64,000 nucleotides of DNA, taken from contig NZ_CP114283.1 in the NCBI RefSeq assembly GCF_027107535.1, positions 9,362,001 to 9,426,000 on the forward strand. The letters run 5' to 3'. The notes beneath the pieces are model-generated. The model worked only from the letters and a program-made list of their open reading frames with translations. It did no database searches and was not told the origin of the DNA. Shown in pieces: positions 53,467 to 61,966 of the stretch. The DNA comes from Streptomyces aurantiacus. GTDB lineage: Bacteria > Actinomycetota > Actinomycetes > Streptomycetales > Streptomycetaceae. Position numbers and translations under genes: made by a program. Each line of letters starts with the position of its first letter. The first letter of the stretch is position 1.

Positions 53467-54527
53467 GAGTCCCCCTCACCGTGCACGATCAGCTCCCCCA
53501 GCTCCTGGAGCAGTTCGCTCCCGCCTCCCAGATACGCCTCCAGCTGCCGTCCCCACAGGAAGTGCCGGTGCACGGGATGTTCGAGGTCGGCTCCCATTCC
53601 GCCGTGCAGATGCTGTCCCGCGTGGACGACGCGGTGCCCCGCCTCCGACGCCCACCATGCGGCGGTCAGCGCATGTGTGGCGTAGTCCAGCCCTTCGTCC
53701 CGTCGCCACGCCGCTTCGTAGGCCGTGACCCGTATCGCCTCGGTGTCCATGTACGCGTCGGCGGCCCGGAGTTGCACCCCCTGCTTGGCGGCGAGCGGTC
53801 GTCCGAACTGCTCGCGGGTGTTGGTGTACTCGACCGCCCTGGCCACCGAGCCCGCGCACACCCCTGCCTGCAGCCCCGCGAAGGCCGTTCGCGCACTGGC
53901 CAGCACGTCGTCGTACGCCGCGACACCTCTCTCCGAGACGCCCCTCCCGCTTCCGTCCGGGTCGCCGAGGCGCTCGCCCGGTGACGTGTCCAGCGTCAGG
54001 CGTCCGGCGGCCCAGGGGGCCGTCAACTCCACGGGGTCACACCGGGCGTCGAGGGTCCGTACGAGCCACAACCGGTGCTCGTCGTCGGCGACGAGCACGT
54101 GCGTGGCATCGCGGAGCCAGGGCACGACGGGGACCACACCGCTCAGCCTCCCGGGCGGGCCGACCCGTACGGCGGCCTCGGGCAGAGCGCCGGTCACCAC
54201 CACGGTCCCCTCCGCGATTCCCGGCAGCAGCCGCTCCCGCTGCTCCGCCGAACCGTGCGCCGACACGGCGAGCAGCCCGTAGACACAGCTCGCCGCGAAG
54301 GGCACCTGAGCCGTCGTCCGCCCCTGCTCCTCCAGGAGAAGCACCAGCCCGAGAAGCCCTGTGTCCTGGACGGCGGCCGGCAGCCCCGCCTCACACAACG
54401 TCTTCCACAACTCGTCGTCGCTGTCCGTCCCGGTGGCGGTCAGCCGCTCGTGCGTGGACAGGTCACCGAAGATCCGCGCGGCCAGGTCACGAGCCGCCGC
54501 CTGCTCCTCCGTCGGTGTGAAGTCCAT
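53463..54527 (-). CDS. Acyl-CoA dehydrogenase subunit (FadE28/29-like)
   Basis: A 354-residue ACAD of the short form. MDFTPTEEQAAARDLAARIFGD starts it; the middle beta domain is divergent, and ARAVEYTNTREQFGRPLAAKQGVQLRAADAYMDTEA and QHLHGGMGADLEHPVHRHFLWGR are conserved FAD/CoA segments. The catalytic Glu is not at the usual place, as in the non-catalytic partner of alpha2beta2 side-chain dehydrogenases. Its partner is probably the ACAD at 55617. Confidence 0.9.
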   Translation of the reverse strand: MDFTPTEEQAAARDLAARIFGDLSTHERLTATGTDSDDELWKTLCEAGLPAAVQDTGLLGLVLLLEEQGRTTAQVPFAASCVYGLLAVSAHGSAEQRERLLPGIAEGTVVVTGALPEAAVRVGPPGRLSGVVPVVPWLRDATHVLVADDEHRLWLVRTLDARCDPVELTAPWAAGRLTLDTSPGERLGDPDGSGRGVSERGVAAYDDVLASARTAFAGLQAGVCAGSVARAVEYTNTREQFGRPLAAKQGVQLRAADAYMDTEAIRVTAYEAAWRRDEGLDYATHALTAAWWASEAGHRVVHAGQHLHGGMGADLEHPVHRHFLWGRQLEAYLGGGSELLQELGELIVHGEGDS

Positions 54528-54528
54528 G

Positions 54529-55620
54529 TCAGACTTCGCTCCCCTCGGTGGCCCGGAAGACCGGCAGCTCCAGCTCTTCGTCCACCCGCTCGAACTCCAG
54601 CCGCACCGGCATACCGATCCGCACCCTGTCGTGCGGCACCCCCACCACATTGCTGATCATCCGTACGCCTTCGGCGAGTTCGACCAGCCCCACGGCATAC
54701 GGAGGATCGAAGGCGGGGAAGGGCGGGTGGTGCATCACCACGTACGAATAGACGGTCCCCTCGCCCGCCGCCTCGACCGTGTCCCACTCCATGCCTCCGC
54801 AGGCGTTGCACCCCGGCAGCCAGGGGAACCGCAGTGTCCTGCACTCTTCGCAGCGCTGTATGAGCAGCCGGTGCCGCGACACGCCCTCCCAGAATCCGGC
54901 GTTGTCACGATTGACGACGGGGCGGGGCCGCTCGGAAAGAGAGCGCTCGGAACCAGACCTCTCAGAGCGGGGAGTTGTCGCGTCTGCCCCGGGCTGCGCC
55001 GCCCGCCGACCGGCCGCCGCGACCGGCCCGGCCTCCGACGCCTCGGCCCTCCCCGTCACCGGGCTGTCCCTCCGAGCCCGCCCAACGGGCACGTACTTGA
55101 GGATCCTGAAGCGGTGCGTCCCCGCCGGCTCGCCCCCTGCCCGTACATCCATCCGCGTCGTGACGAAGTACCCCGTGCCCAGCTTGGTCGTCTTGCGCTC
55201 GGAGACCGACTCGATCACCGCGTCGAAGGTGATCAGGTCCCCGGGCCGCAACGGCCGCAGATACTCCTGCTCGCAGTCGGTGGCCACCACCGAGGTGTAC
55301 CCGGCGCCGTCGAGCAGCCCGAGCAGCTCGTCGTACGCCTCGGAGCGTCCCTCGTGCCCGGACAGGCCCCCCATCGTCCAGGCCTGGAGCATCGTGGGCG
55401 GTGCCACGGCCTCCGCTCCCGCGTACGCCGGATTCGTGTCTCCCAGCGCCTCGCACCAGTGCCGGATCATCGGTGCGTTGACCAGGTCCTTGCCCACGCC
55501 TCCGACGGCGGCCGCACACCCCTCGTACGCCTTCAACCGCGCGTACACGTCCTCGTACCCGCCTCCGGCCCCGCCCACGGGCGCCGCCCCCTTTCCGCTC
55601 GACCCGGCCCTCCCGCTCAC
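54529..55620 (-). CDS. MaoC/DUF35 fusion (ChsH2-like hydratase-OB protein)
   Basis: A protein of about 363 residues. The N-terminal half is a hotdog MaoC-like domain (MIRHWCEALGDTNPAYAG, APPTMLQAWTMGG). After a 40-residue Ser/Arg/Glu linker the C-terminal DUF35 OB-fold begins with a four-Cys rubredoxin-like zinc knuckle (CEECRTLRFPWLPGCNACGG) and ends in HPPFPAFDPPYAVGLVEL and VRIGMPVRLEF. The GTG at 55620 overlaps the previous stop (GTGA). It should pair with ChsH1-like and Ltp2-like proteins. Confidence 0.92.
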   Translation of the reverse strand: MSGRAGSSGKGAAPVGGAGGGYEDVYARLKAYEGCAAAVGGVGKDLVNAPMIRHWCEALGDTNPAYAGAEAVAPPTMLQAWTMGGLSGHEGRSEAYDELLGLLDGAGYTSVVATDCEQEYLRPLRPGDLITFDAVIESVSERKTTKLGTGYFVTTRMDVRAGGEPAGTHRFRILKYVPVGRARRDSPVTGRAEASEAGPVAAAGRRAAQPGADATTPRSERSGSERSLSERPRPVVNRDNAGFWEGVSRHRLLIQRCEECRTLRFPWLPGCNACGGMEWDTVEAAGEGTVYSYVVMHHPPFPAFDPPYAVGLVELAEGVRMISNVVGVPHDRVRIGMPVRLEFERVDEELELPVFRATEGSEV

Positions 55621-56867
55621 CGCCGCCCCCTGGTCATCCCGAGCCGCATCGTCGCCACGATCTCCCGCTGCACCTCGCTCACCCCGCCCCCGAACGTGTT
55701 GATCTGCGCCGCTCTGTTCATCCGCTCCAGCTCGCCGTCCTCGAAGACACCCGGCGAACCGGAACGGACCAGCGCGTCCGATCCGACAATTTCCTGACAC
55801 ATTCGGTACACCGCGACGGCCGATTCGGTTCCCACGACTTTCACGCCACTGGCGTCTCCGGCCGCCAGCCGACCGGCCCCCACATCACCCACCAAACGCC
55901 AGTTGAGCAGGCGTGTTGCCGCCAGGCGGGCATGTACCTCGGCCAGCTTCGAGCGCACCCAGGGCTCGTCAACCCTGCGCCGCCCTGTCACCGGATCGGG
56001 CGTTCGGGCGGCGGCCAGTACGGCCGCGTAGAAGTCCTCGGCCTGCATCCCGATGGCCGCGAGCGCGACCCGCTCGTGGTTGAGCTGGTTGGTGATGAGC
56101 CCCCAGCCGCCGTTCTCCTCACCGACGAGCCGGGACGCCGGGACCCGGATCCCGTCGTAGTACGTGGCCGTCGTGGTCAGTCCGCCCACCGTCTCGATCG
56201 GCGTCCACGAGAACCCCGGAGCGTCCGTGGGGACCAACAGGATCGAGATCCCCTTGTGCTTCGGCGCGTCGGGGTCCGTGCGGCAGGCGAGCCAGATCCA
56301 GTCGGCGTGCTGGGCGTTGGAGGTGAACACCTTCTGCCCGTCGACAAGCCACTCGCCGCCGGCTCCCGCCCCATCTCTCCCTCCGGAGCCGCCATTTGCA
56401 CCCGTGCCCGCCCTCGTGCCAGCGTCCTCGCCATCGCCGCCCTCGCGGCCGACCCGCACGGCCCGCGTCCGCAACGATGCAAGATCCGTCCCCGCCGAGG
56501 GCTCGCTGTAGCCGATCGCGAACACGAGCTCCCCGCGCAGAATCCGCGGCAGGAAGAAGTCCTTCTGCTCGTCGGTCCCGTACTTCATGAGCGTCGGCCC
56601 GACCGTGTTCAGCGTCACCATGGAGACCGGAGCGCCGGCCCTGTAGGCCTCGTCGAAGAAGACGAACTGCTCGTCGGCACCGCGCCCTTGGCCCCCGTAC
56701 ACCTCAGGCCAGCCGAGCCCCAGCCAGCCGTCGGCGCCGATCCGCCGCAACAGCGCGCGCTGTCCGTCCGGCCCGGTGGCGGAAGGCCCTTCCGGCATCA
56801 GCTCACGGAAGTAGGCGCGGAGTTCGGCGCGCAGTCGTCGCTGGCGCTCGGTGGGGGCGAGATGCAC
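55617..56867 (-). CDS. Acyl-CoA dehydrogenase (FadE-like), first gene of the operon
   Basis: A 416-residue ACAD, GTG start with GGGAGGG upstream. GADGWLGLGWPEVYGGQGRG, FAIGYSEPSAGTDLASLRTRAVR, NGGWGLITNQLNHERVALAAIGM and MNRAAQINTFGGGVSEVQREIVA are the conserved FAD-binding segments. A Gly/Asp/Ala-rich insertion of about 35 residues (around residues 137-172) interrupts the middle beta domain and is not normal for the family. With the ACAD at 53463 it probably forms a heterotetramer. A symmetrical operator lies 38 bp upstream. Confidence 0.92.
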   Translation of the reverse strand: MHLAPTERQRRLRAELRAYFRELMPEGPSATGPDGQRALLRRIGADGWLGLGWPEVYGGQGRGADEQFVFFDEAYRAGAPVSMVTLNTVGPTLMKYGTDEQKDFFLPRILRGELVFAIGYSEPSAGTDLASLRTRAVRVGREGGDGEDAGTRAGTGANGGSGGRDGAGAGGEWLVDGQKVFTSNAQHADWIWLACRTDPDAPKHKGISILLVPTDAPGFSWTPIETVGGLTTTATYYDGIRVPASRLVGEENGGWGLITNQLNHERVALAAIGMQAEDFYAAVLAAARTPDPVTGRRRVDEPWVRSKLAEVHARLAATRLLNWRLVGDVGAGRLAAGDASGVKVVGTESAVAVYRMCQEIVGSDALVRSGSPGVFEDGELERMNRAAQINTFGGGVSEVQREIVATMRLGMTRGRR

Positions 56868-56904
56868 GACGACGGCCCTCCCGGACCTCGTACGAACAAG
56901 GGTT

Positions 56905-56921
56905 TCTGACTGTCCGTCAGA
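56905..56921. promoter_or_regulatory. Inverted repeat, candidate TetR operator of the ACAD operon
   Basis: TCTGAC-TGTCC-GTCAGA is a perfect inverted repeat with 6-bp arms, 38 bp upstream of the first acyl-CoA dehydrogenase gene. It is not the KstR-type AAC-GTT motif of mycobacterial sterol operons. Confidence 0.6.
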
Positions 56922-57114
56922 TACCCCCGGCTGTCAAGGTCGAGACGGCCATGGCACCCGCTGACGCGGACGGAAGGAATGGACGGCACACCGCGCACCG
57001 GAAATACAGCACACCGGGCATGCAGCACGGCGGCCACACCGCGCGGCGCACCCCGGCGCGCGCCGCACCAGGCGTGCGTCACACCTGCCGTTCGGCAGGC
57101 TCGAAGGGCGGGCG

Positions 57115-57160
57115 AACACGTCTGCGCGGCGATGCCGAAGCACCGCCGCGCAGACGTGTT
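57115..57160 (-). terminator. Strong hairpin after the small secreted-protein gene
   Basis: A perfect 17-bp stem (AACACGTCTGCGCGGCG with its complement) and a 12-base loop lie 73 bp beyond the stop of the gene at 57233. Confidence 0.85.
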
Positions 57161-57232
57161 ACCACCCCACAAAACACCTCACCAGGAGGCGTACTGGCCG
57201 CCGGGGGTCTCCAGTCCCCGACAGCCCCCGAC

Positions 57233-57544
57233 TCACCAGAGGTGGGTGAAGTTGACGGCGATGTTCTCGTTCGACTGGTCGATGGCCGTGAACGCCGAAC
57301 CGTTCACCTGCGCCGTGTTGCTCTGATTCGAGGCACCGGAGCCCACGGCCTGTTGTTGAGTCGTGGACGAGGTGCCGTAGTTGTCCCCACCGACACCGCT
57401 GCCACCGACCGTCGCCACGGCCGCGTTCGATCCGTTGTCCGCGAACGAGCCGTTGTCGGCCACCGCCACGCCCGAGAAGAGGGCGGCGGCGAGCGGCAGG
57501 GCTGCCGCGGCGGCAAGAACGCGAGCAGTACGGATGCTTGCCAT
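57233..57544 (-). CDS. Small secreted protein (103 aa)
   Basis: A signal peptide (VLAAAAALPLAAALFSGVAVA) cleaves near residue 30, giving a mature Asn/Gly/Ser/Thr-rich peptide of about 73 residues (DNGSFADNGSNAAVATVGGSGVGGDNYGTSSTTQQQAVGSGASNQSN and so on). The ATG is preceded by GGAGG. The NGS/SNQSN pattern recalls amyloid or chaplin-like surface peptides, but the chaplin motifs and Cys pair are absent, so I leave the function open. Confidence 0.75.
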   Translation of the reverse strand: MASIRTARVLAAAAALPLAAALFSGVAVADNGSFADNGSNAAVATVGGSGVGGDNYGTSSTTQQQAVGSGASNQSNTAQVNGSAFTAIDQSNENIAVNFTHLW

Positions 57545-57975
57545 GTGTGTTCCTCCAGAAGCGGGAAGTACATGCCGGTCAGGGCCGGCTGAGTACGGCT
57601 GGATCTGAGGCAGTTGGCCGACCGCCTCGGTGTTCGTTCACGACGTCGCGAGATCAGAATTGCCCACCGAATCCCCGGCGAACCACCCCGGAAGCCGCTA
57701 TTCGCTCGCAAGCGTGAGGACATGTCAATAAACCCCCTTCACGCCCCGAAACCGCAGTTCAGGACGGTGCGGACATCCCCATCCCATACGCCGCAAGAGA
57801 TGAAGCGTTCCGTCACTTTTTCGGCCAATCTCCCCAGGCGGGTTTTCGCACCCCACCCGACCCTCTCGACCCTCCACCCCAGCGGCCCCCGACCTGCGGG
57901 CGAGCCGCCCACGAGGCCCTGCCCCGCGCGGCCCCACCCCTTCCCTTTCTCGAACACTCGTACGAAAATAGAGTC
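57545..57975. other. Gene-free 431 bp upstream of the primase-polymerase gene
   Basis: Relatively A/T-rich DNA around 57700-57830 with no convincing gene. The promoters of the small secreted protein (minus) and the primase-polymerase gene (plus) must lie here. Confidence 0.5.
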
Positions 57976-58842
57976 ATGGCCACCATAGACCGGCAGGCCA
58001 CGACGCTGGCCCTCGCACACGCCCTGTCAGCCGCCGAACGCGGACTGGCCGTCATCCCGCTGTCCCGGACCAAACTCCCGGCGCTCCGCTCGCCCCATCG
58101 CGACGACCCGACGGCACCGCCCTGTCACGGTGAGTGCGGCCGCTTCGGGCACGGGGTGTACGACGCCTCGACCGACCCCCACCGCATACGCGAACTCTTC
58201 ACCGCCGCCCCCTGGGCCACCGGCTACGGCATCGCCTGCGGCCTCGACCCGCACCACCTCATCGGCATAGACCTGGACACCAAGTCGGGTACGGACTCGT
58301 CCGCGGCTCTACGAGAACTGGCCCTGCGCCACCTGTTCACGATTCCCGAGACGGTCGTCGTACTGACCCCCAGCGGCGGCCGCCACCTCTGGCTGAGCGG
58401 CCCGCCCGACGTCGTCGTCCCCAACTCGGCGGGCCGACTGGCCCCGGGCATCGACATCCGCGGCGCCGGCGGCTACCTCGTCGGCCCGGGCTCACGCACC
58501 GAACACGGCGTCTACGGCACAGTCCCGGGCACAGCCCACCTGGCGCCGGCTCCCTGCCCGACCTCACTGCTGCGCATCCTCATGCCACCGCCCCGCACCC
58601 ACTCCACCGCGGCCGCCTCGGCGAACCAACAGGGCCAGGGCCTCGTCCAGTTCGTCCTCGCAGCCCACGCGGGCCAGCGCAACACCCGCCTCTTCTGGGC
58701 GGCCTGCCGCGCGTACGAGAACGACCTCGGCCCGGAACTGACCGAAGCCCTGGTCGACGCCGCGATCCGCACGGGCCTCACCGAACGCGAGGCCCGCTCG
58801 ACGATCACGTCGGCATCCCGCATGACAAGCCACCGCCCGTAG
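57976..58842 (+). CDS. Bifunctional DNA primase/polymerase (Prim-Pol) domain protein
   Basis: A 288-residue archaeo-eukaryotic-type primase. The catalytic acidic pair appears in IGIDLDTKSG, the His motif in PSGGRHLWLSG, and DIRGAGGYLVGPGS closes the Prim-Pol fold. CHGECGRFGHG may bind zinc. The C-terminal about 90 residues are helical, with no helicase domain. Such proteins are frequent on actinobacterial integrative plasmids and in cores beside tRNA genes; here it lies just outside the tRNA repeat that bounds the island. It could be a leftover replication gene or a resident locus. Confidence 0.88.
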   Translation: MATIDRQATTLALAHALSAAERGLAVIPLSRTKLPALRSPHRDDPTAPPCHGECGRFGHGVYDASTDPHRIRELFTAAPWATGYGIACGLDPHHLIGIDLDTKSGTDSSAALRELALRHLFTIPETVVVLTPSGGRHLWLSGPPDVVVPNSAGRLAPGIDIRGAGGYLVGPGSRTEHGVYGTVPGTAHLAPAPCPTSLLRILMPPPRTHSTAAASANQQGQGLVQFVLAAHAGQRNTRLFWAACRAYENDLGPELTEALVDAAIRTGLTEREARSTITSASRMTSHRP

Positions 58843-58956
58843 CCCGGAACCACCCCGGCACCCCGGCACCCCGGCACCCCACAAAGGAGAGCCCCGAAAG
58901 GCCGCACGCACGCGTGCACCCCAAAAACACACGGCCACCCGCACACCGCACGAACG

Positions 58957-58996
58957 ACAGGGGCGCCCGGAACCAGTCGGTTCCGGGCGCCCCTGT
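58957..58996 (-). terminator. Hairpin beyond the tRNA-Ser 3' remnant
   Basis: An 18-bp perfect stem with AGTC loop lies just outside the left tRNA-Ser copy, on the side where that tRNA's terminator would originally have been. Confidence 0.85.
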
Positions 58997-59006
58997 CTCG
59001 CACACT

Positions 59007-59054
59007 GCGGTGGGTGTGGGATTTGAACCCACGGTCACATCGCTGCGACGACGG
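59007..59054 (-). repeat. attL: 48-bp copy of the 3' part of tRNA-Ser(TGA)
   Basis: Identical over 48 bp to 63456-63503, the 3' end of the intact tRNA-Ser(TGA). The next about 17 bp are similar but with an extra C and a mismatch near the anticodon stem. The 5' half is missing, so it is a non-functional remnant of the original tRNA 3' end. Confidence 0.92.
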
Positions 59055-59150
59055 CTTTTCAAGAGCGTTCCAGCATCCGGGGCGGCCCGAGCCCTGACCT
59101 GCGCGGATGTCGCAAGCGATCTAGTTCCACAGCGCTTTGGCCCACACTTA

Positions 59151-60186
59151 CGAGTTGGTGCGTGATAGCGGGTGAGGCGTGTTTGGCCTGGGCGTGGCTC
59201 GTTTTCAGGCGGTGATGGTGCGGTCGGAGACGAGGTTGGCGATGGCGCGGTAGGTGTCGGGCAGGCGGTCGCGTCGGTGGGTCCAGCGCAGTAGTTGCTT
59301 CCGGCGTTTGTGGTCGGCCAGGGCGTGTTCGACGGTGATGCGGTCGGAGGAGTGCCAGTGGCGGTCACGTTCCCACTGTTCGACTCTGCTGGGCGGTGCT
59401 CCCGGCCGCGGTTTTCTCGGCGGGGTGATCGCTTGCCCGCGGTGGTCGCGGCTCAGGCCGAGACAGCCGTCGTCCAAGAGGACCTCGACGTCGGGGAAAT
59501 GCTGGAAGCAGACGGCGATGCCTTCGTTGCGGGCGGCCGTGGCGTCGTGCATACGCCCAGGCCGCAGGGCGTCGGTCCATAGCATGCGGCCCCGCCGGTC
59601 GGCGATGACGGTGGCCTTCATGGTGTTCTGTTTCTTCTTGCCCGAGACGAACGCGCGTCGTCCGCCGCGGCCGGCCGGTGGCCTGCGGACCTGGATCTCG
59701 GTGGCATCCAGCCGCAGCTCGATGCCCTCGGTTTGGGCGTAGGCGAACACATCCGTCAGCGTCCGAAGTCGCAGGCCGGGGCGGTCGGGGACTGCGCATC
59801 CCCGCGCGGCCAGGAGCGGTCGTGTCTCTGCGATCGCGCGGGTGATGGTGGAGCGGTCGACGCCGAACAGCAGGCCCGGCCCCGCATGCGGTATGTCGTG
59901 CCGTATGTGGATCAGAGTGGCCACCAGCCGGTCGACGAAGACCAGCTGGTGGCGGGCGCCGGCGCCTTCGGCCCGCTTGCGGATTCCGCCTCGCGCAGCA
60001 TGACGGCGGCCCTCCAGCCCGGCCTGCCACGGCGCCGCCAACTCCTCGACCAAGCGCGCGAGATGATGCTGCGAGATCCCCGTGAACAGCGGATGCGCCA
60101 GCACCGCCCGATTGACCATGATCGCCACAGTCGGATCATGCCACCGGTCAGATACGACGCCTCACCCGCTATCACGCACCAACTCG
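59151..60186. mobile_element. IS5-family insertion sequence (IS-A), intact ends
   Basis: A 1036-bp element with 30-bp perfect terminal inverted repeats (59151-59180, 60157-60186) and a TTA target-site duplication (59148-59150, 60187-60189). One intact transposase gene fills it. The right copy of TTA directly abuts the second insertion sequence. Confidence 0.93.
59205..60128 (-). CDS. IS5-family transposase (HTH_Tnp_4/DDE_Tnp_4)
   Basis: A 307-residue DDE transposase. LVFVDRLVATLIHIRHDIPHAGPGLLFGVDRSTITRAIAE is the HTH. Catalytic Asp residues occur in LRLDATEIQV and VLLDDGCLGL, with a Glu in ITVEHALADHKRRKQLLRW. The frame is unbroken and the terminal repeats are perfect, so the element may still transpose. 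Confidence 0.93.
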   Translation of the reverse strand: MAIMVNRAVLAHPLFTGISQHHLARLVEELAAPWQAGLEGRRHAARGGIRKRAEGAGARHQLVFVDRLVATLIHIRHDIPHAGPGLLFGVDRSTITRAIAETRPLLAARGCAVPDRPGLRLRTLTDVFAYAQTEGIELRLDATEIQVRRPPAGRGGRRAFVSGKKKQNTMKATVIADRRGRMLWTDALRPGRMHDATAARNEGIAVCFQHFPDVEVLLDDGCLGLSRDHRGQAITPPRKPRPGAPPSRVEQWERDRHWHSSDRITVEHALADHKRRKQLLRWTHRRDRLPDTYRAIANLVSDRTITA

Positions 60187-60282
60187 TTAGAGCTCGTAAC
60201 AGGATCTTGTTGAAGCGTGCTGGTGAGGCGTAACCGGTGACGATTCGACCGTTCGCGGGGTGTGGGTACTCGACCGTGGATC

Positions 60283-61070
60283 GTGGACGATGAGTTGTGG
60301 GCGCTGATCGAGCCGTTACTGCCGCCGTGGCCGGAGCGGTCCCGGGGCCACGACCGGTGGCGGATCGGCTCTGCCTCCAGGGCATCCTGTTCGTCCTCTA
60401 CAACGACATAGCCCGGCAACTCCTGCCCCTGGAGCTGGGGTTCGGCTCGGGGCAGACCTGCTGGCGCCGCCTGGACCATTGGCAGAAAGCAGGAGTCTTC
60501 GACCGGCTACATCGGGTCCTGCTCGCGGAGCTGAACGCGGCCGGCGAACTCGACTGGTCACATGCGTGTGTGGACGGCTCTCACATCCGCGCGAAAAAGA
60601 GGGCGCCGATACGGGTCCGTCGCCGGTCGACCGGCGGAAAACGGGCGGCAAACACCACCTGATCTGCGATGGACGCGGCACCCCGCTCAAGGTCATCACG
60701 ACTGCGGCCAACGTCAACGACGTCACCCAGACCCTCGCCCTGGTCGACGGCATCCCGCCGGTCGCGGGCCGCCCCGGCCGGCCCCGCCGCAGGCCCGTAG
60801 CCCTGATCGGCGACAAGGGCTACGACTCCAACGCCCACCGCGACGAGTTGCGTCGCCGACGGATCCTGCCCGTCATCTCCCGCAAGGGATCACCGAACAT
60901 CCAGGGCATGGGCAAGCCCGCTACGTCGGCGAGCAGACTTTCGCCCTGCTCCACCACTTCAAACGCCTCGCCGTCCGTGGGAACGCCGCGCCGAACTCCA
61001 CGACGCCTTCGTCTCCCTGGCCTGCAGTCTCATCTGCTGGCGACGGCTTCGGAAGCACAAGAACGACTGA
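60283..61070 (+). pseudogene. IS5-family transposase, multiply frameshifted
   Basis: The protein can be followed only by changing frame: DELWALIEPLLPPWPERS, then CLQGILFVLYNDIARQLLPL and CVDGSHIRAKK, then HHLICDGRGTPLKVITTAAN and GDKGYDSNAHRDEL, then YVGEQTFALLHHFKR, then HDAFVSLACSLICWRRLRKH to the TGA at 61068. Single-base indels lie near 60336, 60601, 60918 and 60980. It cannot make an active transposase unless these are read errors. Confidence 0.88.
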
Positions 61071-61155
61071 CCGGTGTCAGGGCAGGACAGGGCCCCAGCG
61101 GGCTACTTCAGAACGTTGGTACTCTCCGCGCCTACGGCGAGGTGGGGAGACGATC

Positions 61156-61539
61156 GTGGGAACAGAGCCGTCGAGTCCTCCGAGCCGCTGGTTCAGGGGA
61201 ACTGGCCTTGGTGTCCTCTTGGGTGGACTGACCGCAGTGGTGTCCACTGCTGCCATTGGGAACGTATGGGCTGCTTGTGACATCGGCAACGGCGTAACCA
61301 ATGGCATGACTTTGCTGTTTCTTGTCCCTCTCATATGGATCGCCGCTGCGGTTTCGTGGGTGATGCTGCACAGCACCATTGGAAGACGTCATCGCAGGAC
61401 AGCCCTTATTGCAGGGCTCATCTTCACCCTGTGGTTCACCTGGTTCCTTGTCACATGGGTCGGCATGCCGGACTCCTACCCCGCCCCGTTGTGCCCGGAC
61501 AATGTCCCACCCTGGTGGCCGAGCTTCATCCCAGCATGA
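61156..61539 (+). CDS. Passenger membrane protein (127 aa) in IS-B
   Basis: GTG at 61156 with GGGGAGA upstream. Three or four hydrophobic helices are visible: GLGVLLGGLTAVVSTAAIG, MTLLFLVPLIWIAAAVSWVM, and TALIAGLIFTLWFTWFLVTWVG. Loops contain Cys residues (AACDIGNG, APLCPDN) and a Pro/Trp-rich end. Codon choice is less G/C-biased than in the core genes. It matches no family known to me. The frame is intact although the transposase beside it is wrecked, suggesting selection or recent arrival. Confidence 0.7.
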   Translation: MGTEPSSPPSRWFRGTGLGVLLGGLTAVVSTAAIGNVWAACDIGNGVTNGMTLLFLVPLIWIAAAVSWVMLHSTIGRRHRRTALIAGLIFTLWFTWFLVTWVGMPDSYPAPLCPDNVPPWWPSFIPA

Positions 61540-61553
61540 CTCCGGCGTAGCCC

Positions 61554-61793
61554 GTGAATTATCTCGGCAGCGGCAACCTACTCAACAGCACCCCCGGCCA
61601 GCCGTGGCACGCCAGCAAGATCGTGTTACGAGTTCTTATGGAGTGGGTAGCACAGGGCCACGCGAAGGACATCATCGAATGCACTCAGGCACTAATTGCC
61701 ATCCAAAGCGCCGAGCGTCTCGCTATAGCACTTCGGGACCCAAAGTGTGCAGCCCATGAGGAGACCCTCAAAAGCGATGTACCCCTGGAATAA
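61554..61793 (+). CDS. Short hypothetical frame crossing the IS-B right end
   Basis: A GTG-started frame of 79 residues. The part outside the proposed element (EWVAQGHAKDIIECTQALIAIQSAERLAIAL) reads like a genuine helical protein, while the first about 27 residues would be encoded by the element's end. It may be the 3' fragment of a gene interrupted by IS-B, or a small gene whose start was supplied by the element. One TTA codon is in frame (61626-61628), so it would depend on bldA tRNA-Leu. Confidence 0.35.
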   Translation: MNYLGSGNLLNSTPGQPWHASKIVLRVLMEWVAQGHAKDIIECTQALIAIQSAERLAIALRDPKCAAHEETLKSDVPLE

Positions 61794-61966
61794 GCGATCT
61801 GAATACGCCACCTGCCTAAGCGGTGAGGGCTTCACAGGACTCGCTAGAGAACTCGAACGCCAGTGACCTATAGCGATGAACCGCCCTTCTGGTTGAGAGG
61901 TTTCGAGCGGCGATGTAGGGTCGTCTAGCGTAGGGACGTAGACGACTCATCTCATAGAATTCCGAT

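Larger units (their letters stand above)
60190..61635. mobile_element. Second IS5-like element (IS-B), degenerate, with passenger gene
   Basis: The left end (from GAGCTCGTAACAGG at 60190) and the inverted right end (to 61635) match at 20 of 23 positions, and both are flanked by TTA (60187-60189, 61636-61638). Inside are a frameshifted transposase and an intact membrane-protein gene. At 1446 bp it is longer than a simple IS5-type element because of the passenger. The end assignment is my inference. Confidence 0.6.

Noticed and set aside
57233..57544. Chaplin-type hydrophobic surface peptide
   Set aside because: It has a signal peptide and Asn/Gly/Ser composition, but lacks the chaplin core and Cys pair.
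57976..58842. Including the Prim-Pol gene inside the tRNA-Ser island
   Set aside because: It lies outside the left 48-bp repeat and beyond the original tRNA terminator, so it is not within the bounded segment as read.
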